Program-made: the position numbers and the translations under genes
Source: Lachnoclostridium sp. An169
GTDB taxonomy: Bacteria > Bacillota > Clostridia > Lachnospirales > Lachnospiraceae
Direction: 5' to 3'
NCBI RefSeq assembly: GCF_002160525.1
Contig: NZ_NFKT01000003.1
Coordinates: forward strand, 62,001-126,000
DNA: 64,000 bases
The notes under the pieces: model-generated
What the model was told of the DNA's origin: nothing
Databases searched by the model: none
Seen by the model: the letters and a program-made list of their open reading frames with translations, nothing else
Shown here: positions 17,958 to 25,479 of the stretch, one piece after another
Layout of the letters: each line of letters starts with the position of its first letter
How positions within the stretch are numbered: position 1 is the stretch's first letter

Positions 17958-18085
17958 CCGGAAAACATTTTTTAAATTCGTTAAAAAACCGGAACAAACA
18001 TTTCTTAAATTCGTTAAAAACCGGGGAAAATATTTCTCAAATTCGTTAAAATATCGGGTATACTTTTTGCAAATTCGTGATAAAA
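17958..18085 (+). repeat. Four imperfect ~32-bp tandem repeats upstream of the DUF4143 ATPase gene
   Basis: Units start at 17958, 17989, 18021 and about 18052. Each begins near CCGG and ends in the core AAATTCGTTAAAA, which has a weak TTAA-N5-TTAA dyad. The last copy is most diverged and overlaps the likely promoter region. No spacers separate the copies, so this is not a CRISPR array; an operator or iteron-like site is possible. Confidence 0.8.
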
Positions 18086-18118
18086 TGGTTTTATAAAGAA
18101 CGGATCGGAGGAAACAGC

Positions 18119-19471
18119 ATGATTTTCAGAAGGAAAGTGTATGACAAACTTTTAAAATGGAAAGAACTCTCGGCCGGCTCCTCGGCAGTGCTGTTGGAAG
18201 GTGCGAGACGTATCGGAAAAACAACCATTGTCGAAGAATTTGCAAAAAATGAATATGATGATTACATGATACTTGATTTTGCAAGAGAAAATGAGGACGT
18301 CCGCAATAATTTCATTGAGAATATGAATGATCTGGATACATTTTTCCGAAATCTGTTTCTGCTGAAGGGAAAAGCGCTTCAGGGGAGGAACTGTGTCCTG
18401 ATTTTCGATGAAATCCAGATGTTCCCAAAGGCGAGACAGGCAATAAAATATCTGGTTGCAGACGGCAGATATGATTATATTGAGACAGGCTCGCTGATTT
18501 CCATCCGGAAAAATATAAAAGATATTCTGATCCCGTCAGAGGAATACCGGATTAAAATGTATCCCATGGATTTTGAAGAATATCTCTGGGCGCTTGGTGA
18601 TACGGTTACGGTTCCTGTCATCAGAGAAGCCTTTGAGAAAAGAAATCCTCTGGGAGATGCCCTGCACAGAAAGATAATGAAAAATTTCCGCACTTACATG
18701 GCAGTAGGCGGCATGCCGCAGGCGGTAGAGGCGTTTGTGGATGGAAAAACTTTTGCGCAGATTGATTTTGTGAAGCGGAACATTCTGAACCTTTACGAGG
18801 AAGATCTGGCAAAATACGATGAGGATAATAAAGAGAAGGCTTCCATCATATACCGGACGATTCCGGAGCAGCTGGAAAATAAAAATTCCCATTTCAGGTT
18901 TTCTCTTGTAAACAAAGCGGCAAGGTATCAGAACTATATAGATGCAGTCAGTTTTATTGCAGAGTCTATGATTGGCAATGAGTGTATTAATGTGACAAAG
19001 CCGGAAGTGGCGTTGGAACTTTTTGCAGACCGGAGCAATTTCAAACTGTATATGGGGGACACCGGGCTTCTGGTATCCCGGATCATGCAGAACAGCGATG
19101 AGACAGATGAAGATCTGTATAAGGCGCTGATTATTGACCGGCTGGGAATCAATCAGGGGATGATATTGGAAAACATGGTAGCCCAGATGCTGAAAGCAGC
19201 CGGGCATGATCTTTATTTCCATGAATACCTGTTTCGGGCAGGAGACTCTGTGGCAGAAAAGAAGTACGAGATTGATTTTCTTCTTGTCAGAAAGAAGAAA
19301 ATATGTCCTATAGAAGTAAAATCATCGAATTATATGTCGCACAAATCCTTTGATTATCTGATTGAAAAATATCAGATGAAAATGGAAGAGCGGTATATCA
19401 TCTATACGAAAGACCTGAAATATCAGGACGGCATCCTGTATATTCCCGCCTATATGACCATGATGGTCTGA
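18119..19471 (+). CDS. AAA ATPase with DUF4143 domain
   Basis: A 450-residue ATPase of the AAA_14/DUF4143 family. Walker A is GARRIGKT (residues 28-35) and Walker B is LIFDEIQ (about 98-104); the C-terminal DUF4143 region (about 200-410) ends in a nuclease-like EIDFLLVRKKKICPIEVKSS motif. Cellular role of the family is unknown. I place the start at ATG 18119, 7 bases after GGAGG; a GTG at 18077 would overlap the repeats. The gene is visibly more AT-rich than its neighbours and its stop abuts a truncated ECF transporter gene on the other strand, so it looks horizontally acquired. Confidence 0.88.
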   Translation: MIFRRKVYDKLLKWKELSAGSSAVLLEGARRIGKTTIVEEFAKNEYDDYMILDFARENEDVRNNFIENMNDLDTFFRNLFLLKGKALQGRNCVLIFDEIQMFPKARQAIKYLVADGRYDYIETGSLISIRKNIKDILIPSEEYRIKMYPMDFEEYLWALGDTVTVPVIREAFEKRNPLGDALHRKIMKNFRTYMAVGGMPQAVEAFVDGKTFAQIDFVKRNILNLYEEDLAKYDEDNKEKASIIYRTIPEQLENKNSHFRFSLVNKAARYQNYIDAVSFIAESMIGNECINVTKPEVALELFADRSNFKLYMGDTGLLVSRIMQNSDETDEDLYKALIIDRLGINQGMILENMVAQMLKAAGHDLYFHEYLFRAGDSVAEKKYEIDFLLVRKKKICPIEVKSSNYMSHKSFDYLIEKYQMKMEERYIIYTKDLKYQDGILYIPAYMTMMV

Positions 19472-19799
19472 GAAGATATCCGGCTGTCAGGCTCCAAAAA
19501 ACGGGGCTGCGCTGTCTGCGGAAAATCAGCACAACGACAGCCAGGATGCTCCAGACATACAGAGAGTTGATCCACCACAGCCTGAACCCGTAGAAAATCC
19601 CCTCCAGCAGCACAAAGGAATAGATTATGAAAAAAACCTTTCTTCCGAATATCAGCGTATACAGCAGGATCAGCAGGGTCACGATTTCAACATTCGGAAG
19701 AAAGGCAAGCAGCACCTGTCCCATGAACAGGACTGCCGTAAGTATCCCCATGATAACAAGCTCCTGTGTTTTTATTCCCATCTTCGCTTTTGGCATCAA
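19472..19799 (-). pseudogene. ECF transporter S-component remnant, 3' end lost
   Basis: From ATG 19799 leftward the frame gives a hydrophobic protein beginning MMPKAKMGIKTQELVIMG with helices typical of an ECF-type vitamin transporter S component of about 180-200 residues. Recognisable sequence stops near residue 108 (FWSLTAGYL), right where the ATPase gene on the other strand ends; the frame continues to 19398 only as antisense of that gene. About half of the helices are missing, so it is unlikely to work. It overlaps the preceding DUF4430 relic by 4 bases, preserving the old operon order. Confidence 0.7.
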
Positions 19800-20054
19800 T
19801 ATCCTTCTTTCAGTGTCAGTTCAAATGCATCGTTATCTTCAATCGGCGTCTGGTCCGCAGAGGTATTTACCATGCCGCCGCCCCTGGTAATACACCACCA
19901 CTGCTGGCTTGCGTCATCCGCAGCTTCTCCGTCCACTTCTGTGATTTTCACCTTCCACGGGTCTGGGACCGAACTGCCGGTAGAGCAGCAGAGCCGCAGC
20001 ACAGATCACCACCAGCACGACGGCAACCTGAGTTTTGTCAATAAAATCGCCCAT
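19796..20054 (-). pseudogene. DUF4430 (transcobalamin-like) protein gene, internally deleted and frameshifted
   Basis: From ATG 20054 one frame gives a short N-terminus and transmembrane helix (MGDFIDKTQVAVVLVVICAA). A second frame, joined near 19975, gives a DUF4430 C-terminal end with QQWWCITRGGG and a TPIEDNDAFELTL segment, ending at 19796. The middle of the domain (perhaps 40-50 residues) is absent. In related bacteria a DUF4430 protein precedes an ECF S component, probably for cobalamin-like compounds, and the same order is seen here, so both are remains of one operon. Confidence 0.7.
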
Positions 20055-20117
20055 ATCTGCGGAAAGTCGCGTAATATTTACAGAAAACCTGAAAAAATTC
20101 CAAATTCAAGGCTTGTG

Positions 20118-20146
20118 TTGCTTCTCTTTTTCAAATGTTGTAAAAT
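20118..20146 (+). promoter_or_regulatory. Candidate promoter of the methyltransferase-hslO-nadE operon
   Basis: TTGCTT (20118-20123), 17-base spacer, TAAAAT (20141-20146), 30 bases before the ATG at 20176. Confidence 0.55.
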
Positions 20147-20175
20147 GAAACTGCGTTTGAGGAGGAAAAGAAGCA

Positions 20176-20958
20176 ATGGAGGCATATACGAGTTTCGCGC
20201 TTGTTTACGATACGTTTATGGACAATGTCCCTTATGAGGAATGGGGAGTCTATCTTCATGAGCTGCTGAGGGAGAACGGCGTCGAAGAAGGCCTTGTCCT
20301 GGATCTGGGCTGCGGCACGGGAAGCATGACAGAGATTCTTGCCGGATACGGCTATGATATGATCGGTGTGGACAACTCTGCGGATATGCTGGAACTGGCG
20401 GCGGAGAAAAAAGAAAAGTCCGGACATGACATTCTCTATCTGATGCAGGATATGAGGGAGTTCGAGCTGTACGGAACTGTGCGCGCGGCAGTCAGTGTCT
20501 GCGATTCCGTGAACTATATCACGGATCCGGAAGAACTGGCGGAGGTGTTCCGGCTTGTCAATAACTATCTTGATCCGGGAGGCGTATTTATCTTTGATTT
20601 CAATACAGAGTATAAATACCGGGAGATCCTGGGGGAGACGACGATCGCGGAAGAACGCGGCGAGTGCAGTTTTATCTGGGACAACTATTATTATGAGGAA
20701 GAGAAGATCAATGAGTACGACCTGACGCTCTTTATCCGGGATGCAGAGCATTCGGGGGAGCACGGCGCTCTCTACCGGAAGTTTCAGGAGACCCACTATC
20801 AGAGAGGGTATACCCTGGAGGAGATGAGAGAGCTGCTTGACAGAAGCGGGCTGGAATTTCTGGCGGCCTACGATGCATTCACGAAGGACAGCCCTGCGGA
20901 AGAAAGCGAAAGAATCTATATTGTCGCAAGAGAGTGCGGAAAGAAAAATCAGCTGTAA
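20176..20958 (+). CDS. Class I SAM-dependent methyltransferase
   Basis: A 260-residue soluble protein. Motif I, VLDLGCGTGSM (about residues 40-50), and the acidic motif II loop GVDNSADML (about 61-69) bind S-adenosylmethionine in the Methyltransf_11/25-type fold. The acceptor is unknown; this family includes small-molecule and tRNA-related enzymes. A GAGGAGG-like site lies just before the ATG. The Hsp33 gene starts 51 bases downstream in the same direction, so the two are probably co-transcribed. Confidence 0.85.
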   Translation: MEAYTSFALVYDTFMDNVPYEEWGVYLHELLRENGVEEGLVLDLGCGTGSMTEILAGYGYDMIGVDNSADMLELAAEKKEKSGHDILYLMQDMREFELYGTVRAAVSVCDSVNYITDPEELAEVFRLVNNYLDPGGVFIFDFNTEYKYREILGETTIAEERGECSFIWDNYYYEEEKINEYDLTLFIRDAEHSGEHGALYRKFQETHYQRGYTLEEMRELLDRSGLEFLAAYDAFTKDSPAEESERIYIVARECGKKNQL

Positions 20959-21009
20959 AATACAGCGAAAAATATATTGCATACTATTTAAAATGAAGGA
21001 GACAGAACG

Positions 21010-21885
21010 ATGAAAGACTATATTGTAAGGGCAGCGGCGGCGAACACACAGATCCGCGCGTTTGCCGCGGTGACGACAGAACTTGTGGAGGAGGCGAGGC
21101 AGAGGCACGGGACAAGCCCGGTTGCCACAGCCGCACTCGGAAGGCTGCTCACGGGAGGCGTGATGATGGGGAGCATGATGAAGAATCCGGAGGATGTCCT
21201 GACTCTTCAGATTCAGTGCTCCGGTCCTATCGGCGGTCTGACGGTTACTGCAGACAGTCAGGGAAGAGTGAAGGGATATGTACACAATCCGGATGTGATG
21301 CTGCCCCCGAAAAACGGAAAGCTGGATGTGGGCGGGGCGCTCGGACAGGGCGTGCTCACGGTGATCAAAGATATGGGACTCAAAGAGCCTTATTCCGGGC
21401 AGACGATTCTTCAGACCGGGGAGATCGCGGAAGATCTGACCTATTATTTCGCCACATCGGAGCAGGTGCCGTCCTCCGTGGGACTGGGAGTTCTCATGGA
21501 GAAGGACAATACGGTGCGCTGCGCGGGCGGATTTATCGTGCAGGTGATGCCGTTTATCGAGGACAGCGTCCTGAATAAGCTGGAGGAGAATATACAGAAG
21601 ATCCAGTCTGTGACCTCCATGCTGGACAACGGACATACGCCGGAGGAGATGCTCGGACATGTTCTGGAAGGGCTTGATCTGGAAATCACGGATACCCTTC
21701 CGGCAGAGTTTTACTGCAACTGCTCCAAAGAACGGATCGAGAAGGCCATCATCAGCATCGGGAAAAAGGAGATCCAGTCCATGATTGATGACGGGGAGGA
21801 TATTGAGGTGAAATGTCATTTCTGCAATACGGCGTACAAATATTCGGTGGATGAACTGAAGGAGCTGCTGAAGAAGAGCAGATAA
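21010..21885 (+). CDS. hslO: Redox-regulated chaperone Hsp33
   Basis: A 291-residue Hsp33 homologue of normal length. The N-terminal substrate-binding domain (with the TGGVMMGSMMK region) is followed by the redox zinc centre: CNC (Cys236, Cys238) and CHFC (Cys269, Cys272), exactly the four cysteines that release zinc and form disulfides under oxidative stress to activate the chaperone. It acts in the cytoplasm on unfolding proteins. The NAD synthetase gene follows after 19 bases. Confidence 0.96.
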   Translation: MKDYIVRAAAANTQIRAFAAVTTELVEEARQRHGTSPVATAALGRLLTGGVMMGSMMKNPEDVLTLQIQCSGPIGGLTVTADSQGRVKGYVHNPDVMLPPKNGKLDVGGALGQGVLTVIKDMGLKEPYSGQTILQTGEIAEDLTYYFATSEQVPSSVGLGVLMEKDNTVRCAGGFIVQVMPFIEDSVLNKLEENIQKIQSVTSMLDNGHTPEEMLGHVLEGLDLEITDTLPAEFYCNCSKERIEKAIISIGKKEIQSMIDDGEDIEVKCHFCNTAYKYSVDELKELLKKSR

Positions 21886-21904
21886 GAGAAAGGCGGATGA
21901 AGAG

Positions 21905-23830
21905 ATGAAGCATGGATTTGTGAAAGTTGCGGCTGCGACTCCGGATATCCGGGTGGCGGATGTGGAATATAATACCGGGAAAATATGCGAGGCGATCGAG
22001 GAGGCGGACGACAACCGTGCGAAGATCCTCGTATTTCCCGAACTTTGTGTAACCGGATATACCTGCGGAGACCTGTTTACCCAGGACGTTCTGCTAAAAC
22101 AGGCTTCCCGGGCCCTGGAAAAGATCGCTGCATTTACTGCCGGAAAGAATCTTCTGGCTTTCGTCGGCGTGCCGCTGTGCATTGACGGAAAACTCTATAA
22201 TGTTGCGGCTGCCCTCAATGCAGGAAAGGTGATCGGCCTTGTGACAAAGACATTTCTTCCGAATTACGGGGAATTCTATGAGATGCGGCAGTTTACGCCG
22301 GGACCGTCCGAGACGAGAATGATCTGTTTCGGCGGGGAGCAGGTGCCTTTTGGACCTCAGATTCTCTTCCAGGCGTCTGCCATGGAGGAACTGATCGTAT
22401 CCGCGGAGATCTGCGAGGATGTCTGGTCGCCTATTCCGCCCAGCATCGAAGCGGCGCTGGAAGGGGCTACGGTGATTGCCAACTGTTCGGCGAGCAATGA
22501 GACCATCGGCAAGGACAGCTACCGCAGGGAACTGATTTCCGGACAGTCGGCGCGATTGATCTGCGGCTATATCTATGCCAACGCCGGAGAGGGAGAGTCC
22601 ACGACCGATATGGTGTTCGGCGGGCACAATATCATTGCCGAGAACGGGACGATCCTGCAGGAGTCCTGCCGTTACCGCAATGAGATCATTTACTCGGAGA
22701 TCGATGTGTTCCGCATCGTGAGCGAGCGAAGGAAGAATACCACATTTCAGACGGAGGAGCTTCGCACCCTTGTGAAAGTTCCGTTTTATATTGAGGAAGA
22801 AAAGACACAGCTCACCAGGACGTTCCCGAAGCGCCCCTTTGTCCCGGATGATGAGAATACCCGTGCGCGCCGCTGCGAGGAGATCCTGACAATTCAGGCC
22901 ATGGGGCTGAAAAAGCGCCTTGCCCATACCAATGCGAAAACGGCGGTGGTGGGGATTTCCGGCGGACTGGATTCCACCCTTGCCCTGCTGGTGACCGCCC
23001 GTGCTTTCGACATGCTTGGCAAGGATAAAAAGGACATCATTGCAGTGACCATGCCATGCTTTGGAACTACGGACCGGACTTACCAGAATGCCTGCGAGAT
23101 GTCAAGAAAAGTGGGGGCGACTCTCATGGAGGTGCCCATTGCGGAAGCGGTGAACATTCATTTCCGGGATATCGGACAGGATCCGGAGAAACACGATGTG
23201 ACCTATGAAAATTCCCAGGCAAGGGAGCGCACACAGGTGCTGATGGATATCGCCAACCGGACCTGGGGAATGGTGATCGGAACCGGGGACATGTCCGAAC
23301 TGGCTCTCGGATGGGCGACATACAACGGCGACCATATGTCCATGTACGGGGTCAATGCGTCCGTGCCGAAGACTCTGGTGAGGCATCTGGTGAAATACGC
23401 GGCGGATGAGACGGCGGATGAAGAACTGAAAAGTGTGCTTTACGACGTGCTGGATACCCCGGTAAGCCCGGAGCTTCTTCCGCCAAAGGACGGAGATATC
23501 GCACAGCGCACGGAGGATCTGGTAGGACCTTACGAGCTTCATGACTTTTTCCTCTACTATATGCTCCGGTTCGGATATGAGCCGAGCAAGATCTTCCGGA
23601 TCGCCGAGGAAGCTTTCCGGGATGACTATGAAAATGTAACGATTCTGAAATGGCTTGAAACATTCTGCCGCAGATTTTTCTCCCAGCAGTTCAAGCGTTC
23701 CTGCCTGCCGGACGGCCCGAAAGTCGGTACGGTGGCGCTTTCTCCGCGCGGAGACTGGAGGATGCCGAGCGACGCCTGCGTGGCAGTGTGGCTCAAAGAC
23801 CTGGGAAATATATCTCTCATGGACGAATGA
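21905..23830 (+). CDS. nadE: Glutamine-dependent NAD+ synthetase
   Basis: Makes NAD+ from deamido-NAD+ (nicotinic acid adenine dinucleotide), ATP and glutamine. The N-terminal nitrilase-type glutaminase domain (about 1-290) has the catalytic triad Glu46 (FPELCVTG), Lys115 (VTKTFLPN) and Cys170 (EICEDVW). The C-terminal synthetase domain (about 330-641) has the ATP-binding SGGLDS motif at 352-357. The 641-residue length matches the two-domain bacterial form. It follows hslO and precedes the molybdopterin-binding gene by 19 bases. Confidence 0.96.
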   Translation: MKHGFVKVAAATPDIRVADVEYNTGKICEAIEEADDNRAKILVFPELCVTGYTCGDLFTQDVLLKQASRALEKIAAFTAGKNLLAFVGVPLCIDGKLYNVAAALNAGKVIGLVTKTFLPNYGEFYEMRQFTPGPSETRMICFGGEQVPFGPQILFQASAMEELIVSAEICEDVWSPIPPSIEAALEGATVIANCSASNETIGKDSYRRELISGQSARLICGYIYANAGEGESTTDMVFGGHNIIAENGTILQESCRYRNEIIYSEIDVFRIVSERRKNTTFQTEELRTLVKVPFYIEEEKTQLTRTFPKRPFVPDDENTRARRCEEILTIQAMGLKKRLAHTNAKTAVVGISGGLDSTLALLVTARAFDMLGKDKKDIIAVTMPCFGTTDRTYQNACEMSRKVGATLMEVPIAEAVNIHFRDIGQDPEKHDVTYENSQARERTQVLMDIANRTWGMVIGTGDMSELALGWATYNGDHMSMYGVNASVPKTLVRHLVKYAADETADEELKSVLYDVLDTPVSPELLPPKDGDIAQRTEDLVGPYELHDFFLYYMLRFGYEPSKIFRIAEEAFRDDYENVTILKWLETFCRRFFSQQFKRSCLPDGPKVGTVALSPRGDWRMPSDACVAVWLKDLGNISLMDE

Positions 23831-23849
23831 AAAGGAGTTGGATGCAGCA

Positions 23850-24866
23850 ATGAAACTGATCAGAACAGAAGATGCGGTCGGCAGCGTGCTCTGCCATGAC
23901 ATCACACAAATTATTCCGGGAGTGACAAAGGATGCGGTGTTCCGGAAAGGCCATGTTGTGACGGAAGAAGATATCCCGGTCCTTCTCTCGGTTGGAAAGG
24001 AACATCTCTACGTCTGGGAGAAACAGGAGGGGATGCTCCACGAGAACGATGCGGCGGAAGTGCTGCGGCAGGTCTGCCAGGGAGAGTATATGAAGGCTTC
24101 CGAAGCAAAAGAAGGTAAGATCGAACTGTCCGCAGAGCGGGACGGGCTTCTGAAGATCGACCGGGAAAAACTGAACGCCGTCAATGCAATGGGTCAGATT
24201 ATCCTGGCTTCAAGGCACGGGGACTTTCCGGTGAAAAAGGGGGACAAAATCGTGGGTATGCGAGTCGTTCCCCTGGTGATCGAAGAGGAGAAGATGAACC
24301 GGGTAAAGGAGATCTGCGGGGATGAGCCGATCTTCCGTCTGCTCCCGTTTGGCCCCATGAAAGCGGGAATTGTGACTACGGGAAGCGAGGTCTATTACGG
24401 CAGGATAAAAGATCAGTTTACTCCGGTAGTACAGGGGAAACTTGAGGAAGCCGGTATGGAAGTGCTTGGAAATACTCTGTGCAATGATGATGCAGACATG
24501 GTGACAGATGCGGTGAAAGAGTGGCTGGCAAAAGGTGCTGATGTGGTCGTGTGTACAGGCGGGATGAGCGTGGACCCGGATGACCGGACGCCGCTTGCTA
24601 TCCGCAACGCTACAGATACGGTAGTCACATACGGCGCCCCTGTACTTCCCGGAGCCATGTTCATGCTCGCATATGCGGAAAACGTCCCGGTGATGGGACT
24701 CCCGGGATGTGTGATGTACTCGAAGCGCACGATCTTCGACCTGGTACTCCCCAGAATTGCAGCGGGAGAGCGGCTGTGCGCAGAGGATTTCACAAAGCTG
24801 GGCGAGGGCGGACTGTGCCTGAACTGCGCGCAGTGTACGTTCCCGAACTGCGGGTTCGGAAAGTAG
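23850..24866 (+). CDS. Molybdopterin-binding protein with C-terminal Cys cluster
   Basis: A 338-residue protein; the true start is ATG 23850 with AAAGGAG upstream, although the frame is open farther back inside nadE. The C-terminal half (about 171-310) is a MoaB/MoeA/CinA-type molybdopterin-binding domain with GIVTTGSEVYYG and CTGGMSVDPDDRTP. The last 17 residues carry four cysteines (C323, C326, C329, C334) not found in MoeA, perhaps a metal site. Such proteins accompany selenium-dependent molybdenum hydroxylases in clostridia, fitting the XdhC-like and xanthine dehydrogenase genes downstream. It probably acts in molybdenum-cofactor handling. Confidence 0.82.
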   Translation: MKLIRTEDAVGSVLCHDITQIIPGVTKDAVFRKGHVVTEEDIPVLLSVGKEHLYVWEKQEGMLHENDAAEVLRQVCQGEYMKASEAKEGKIELSAERDGLLKIDREKLNAVNAMGQIILASRHGDFPVKKGDKIVGMRVVPLVIEEEKMNRVKEICGDEPIFRLLPFGPMKAGIVTTGSEVYYGRIKDQFTPVVQGKLEEAGMEVLGNTLCNDDADMVTDAVKEWLAKGADVVVCTGGMSVDPDDRTPLAIRNATDTVVTYGAPVLPGAMFMLAYAENVPVMGLPGCVMYSKRTIFDLVLPRIAAGERLCAEDFTKLGEGGLCLNCAQCTFPNCGFGK

Positions 24867-24946
24867 AAAGCTTCGCATTTACGTTTCCGTGAATGTTTTA
24901 ATGAGGTCAACCACTTTGGCGGTTGTTCGAAATCTAAACTGGCGGT

Positions 24947-25124
24947 TCAGATATCGATTGAACGGAAATCAATCTCAAGATCATCACAGATTCCGGCTCT
25001 GACCGATCCAGTATTCGCGGACCCCTGCAGTGCGGTATTTGAACAGCTTCGTGTAGTAGTCCATCCGCCTGCTCCCCGGGGAGACGATCTCGATGATCCA
25101 GTCCGGCGCGCCGTTACAGCCTTT
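24947..25124 (-). pseudogene. Uma2-family endonuclease relic
   Basis: On the minus strand 25124-24984 reads as an in-frame fragment containing GAPDWIIEIVSPGS and AGVREYWIG, the core Uma2 (DUF820) nuclease motifs, then a TGA stop. A second frame (24989-24947) gives CDDLEIDFRSI, which matches the C-terminal end of the same family. The N-terminal half, the part between the two fragments and a start codon are missing. The gene is dead and strongly reduced. Confidence 0.75.
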
Positions 25125-25141
25125 ATTTGTTTAAATGAACA

Positions 25142-25170
25142 TTGCGTATAATGCAGAATTATGATAATAT
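25142..25170 (+). promoter_or_regulatory. Candidate promoter of the holin-like toxin
   Basis: TTGCGT (25142-25147), 17-base spacer, TAATAT (25165-25170), about 67 bases before the toxin start. Confidence 0.55.
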
Positions 25171-25236
25171 AGAGAAAGGAACAACCGTGTTACAGGGTGG
25201 ATGACCTCTATTCTACATAGAATGGGGGTGATGCTA

Positions 25237-25329
25237 ATGAACAAGAAACCATTTGATTTTAAAGATCTGATGACCTTTGGAATGTTCATTCTGGCATTGC
25301 TTACATTTGTATTTTCATTTTGTGATTAG
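25237..25329 (+). CDS. Holin-like type I toxin peptide
   Basis: A 30-residue peptide, MNKKPFDF followed by one hydrophobic helix (about residues 11-28) and an Asp end, of the putative holin-like toxin group found widely in clostridia. It likely inserts in the membrane. In-frame ATGs exist at 25222 and 25231, but GGGGGTG at 25225-25230 is best placed for 25237. Its mRNA runs on to a terminator at 25402-25431, and an oppositely directed RNA overlaps the 3' part. Together these form a txpA/ratA-like toxin-antitoxin unit. Confidence 0.75.
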   Translation: MNKKPFDFKDLMTFGMFILALLTFVFSFCD

Positions 25330-25339
25330 CCAGACATAG

Positions 25340-25432
25340 CAAAACCACCCTGATACTTTGAGCGGTTACGGGTGGCAATGCTATTACTAACTATAACTGG
25401 TCAACCCCCTTGTGGGCGGTTGTTCTTTTTTC
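25340..25432 (-). ncRNA. Predicted antisense RNA antitoxin
   Basis: On the minus strand TTGAAA (25463-25468) and TATAGT (25439-25444) with an 18-base spacer form a good promoter. About 57 bases after the expected start, CCACCC (25370-25375) and GGGTGG (25345-25350) can form a terminator stem followed by TTTT. The resulting RNA of roughly 90 bases is complementary to the 3' untranslated part of the toxin mRNA, the arrangement of known type I systems. Its promoter overlaps the ribosome-site region of the next gene. Confidence 0.6.
25402..25431 (+). terminator. Terminator of the toxin mRNA
   Basis: An 8-bp stem with one internal mismatch (CAACCCCC with GGGCGGTTG) and TTGT loop, followed by TTCTTTTTT. 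Confidence 0.8.
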
Positions 25433-25479
25433 ATTTATACTATAGCATACTGAACACTTGTATTTCAAGGGAAAAGATA

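Noticed and set aside
17958..18085. Possible CRISPR array
   Set aside because: Copies are directly adjacent and imperfect, with no unique spacers and no cas genes nearby.
18077..18118. GTG start giving a longer DUF4143 ATPase
   Set aside because: It lies inside the repeat tract without a ribosome site; ATG 18119 has GGAGG at a proper distance.
20131..22182. 683-codon open frame on the minus strand
   Set aside because: Covers three motif-rich plus-strand genes (methyltransferase, hslO, start of nadE) and is composition shadow only.
23655..23849. Longer N-terminus for the molybdopterin-binding protein
   Set aside because: This part overlaps the end of nadE and reads as shadow; AAAGGAG lies before ATG 23850 and the protein match starts there.
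24866..24925. Terminator of the molybdopterin-binding gene at 24906-24925
   Set aside because: The stem is only about 5 bp with no T-run; it fits better as a relic of a toxin-type 3' end.
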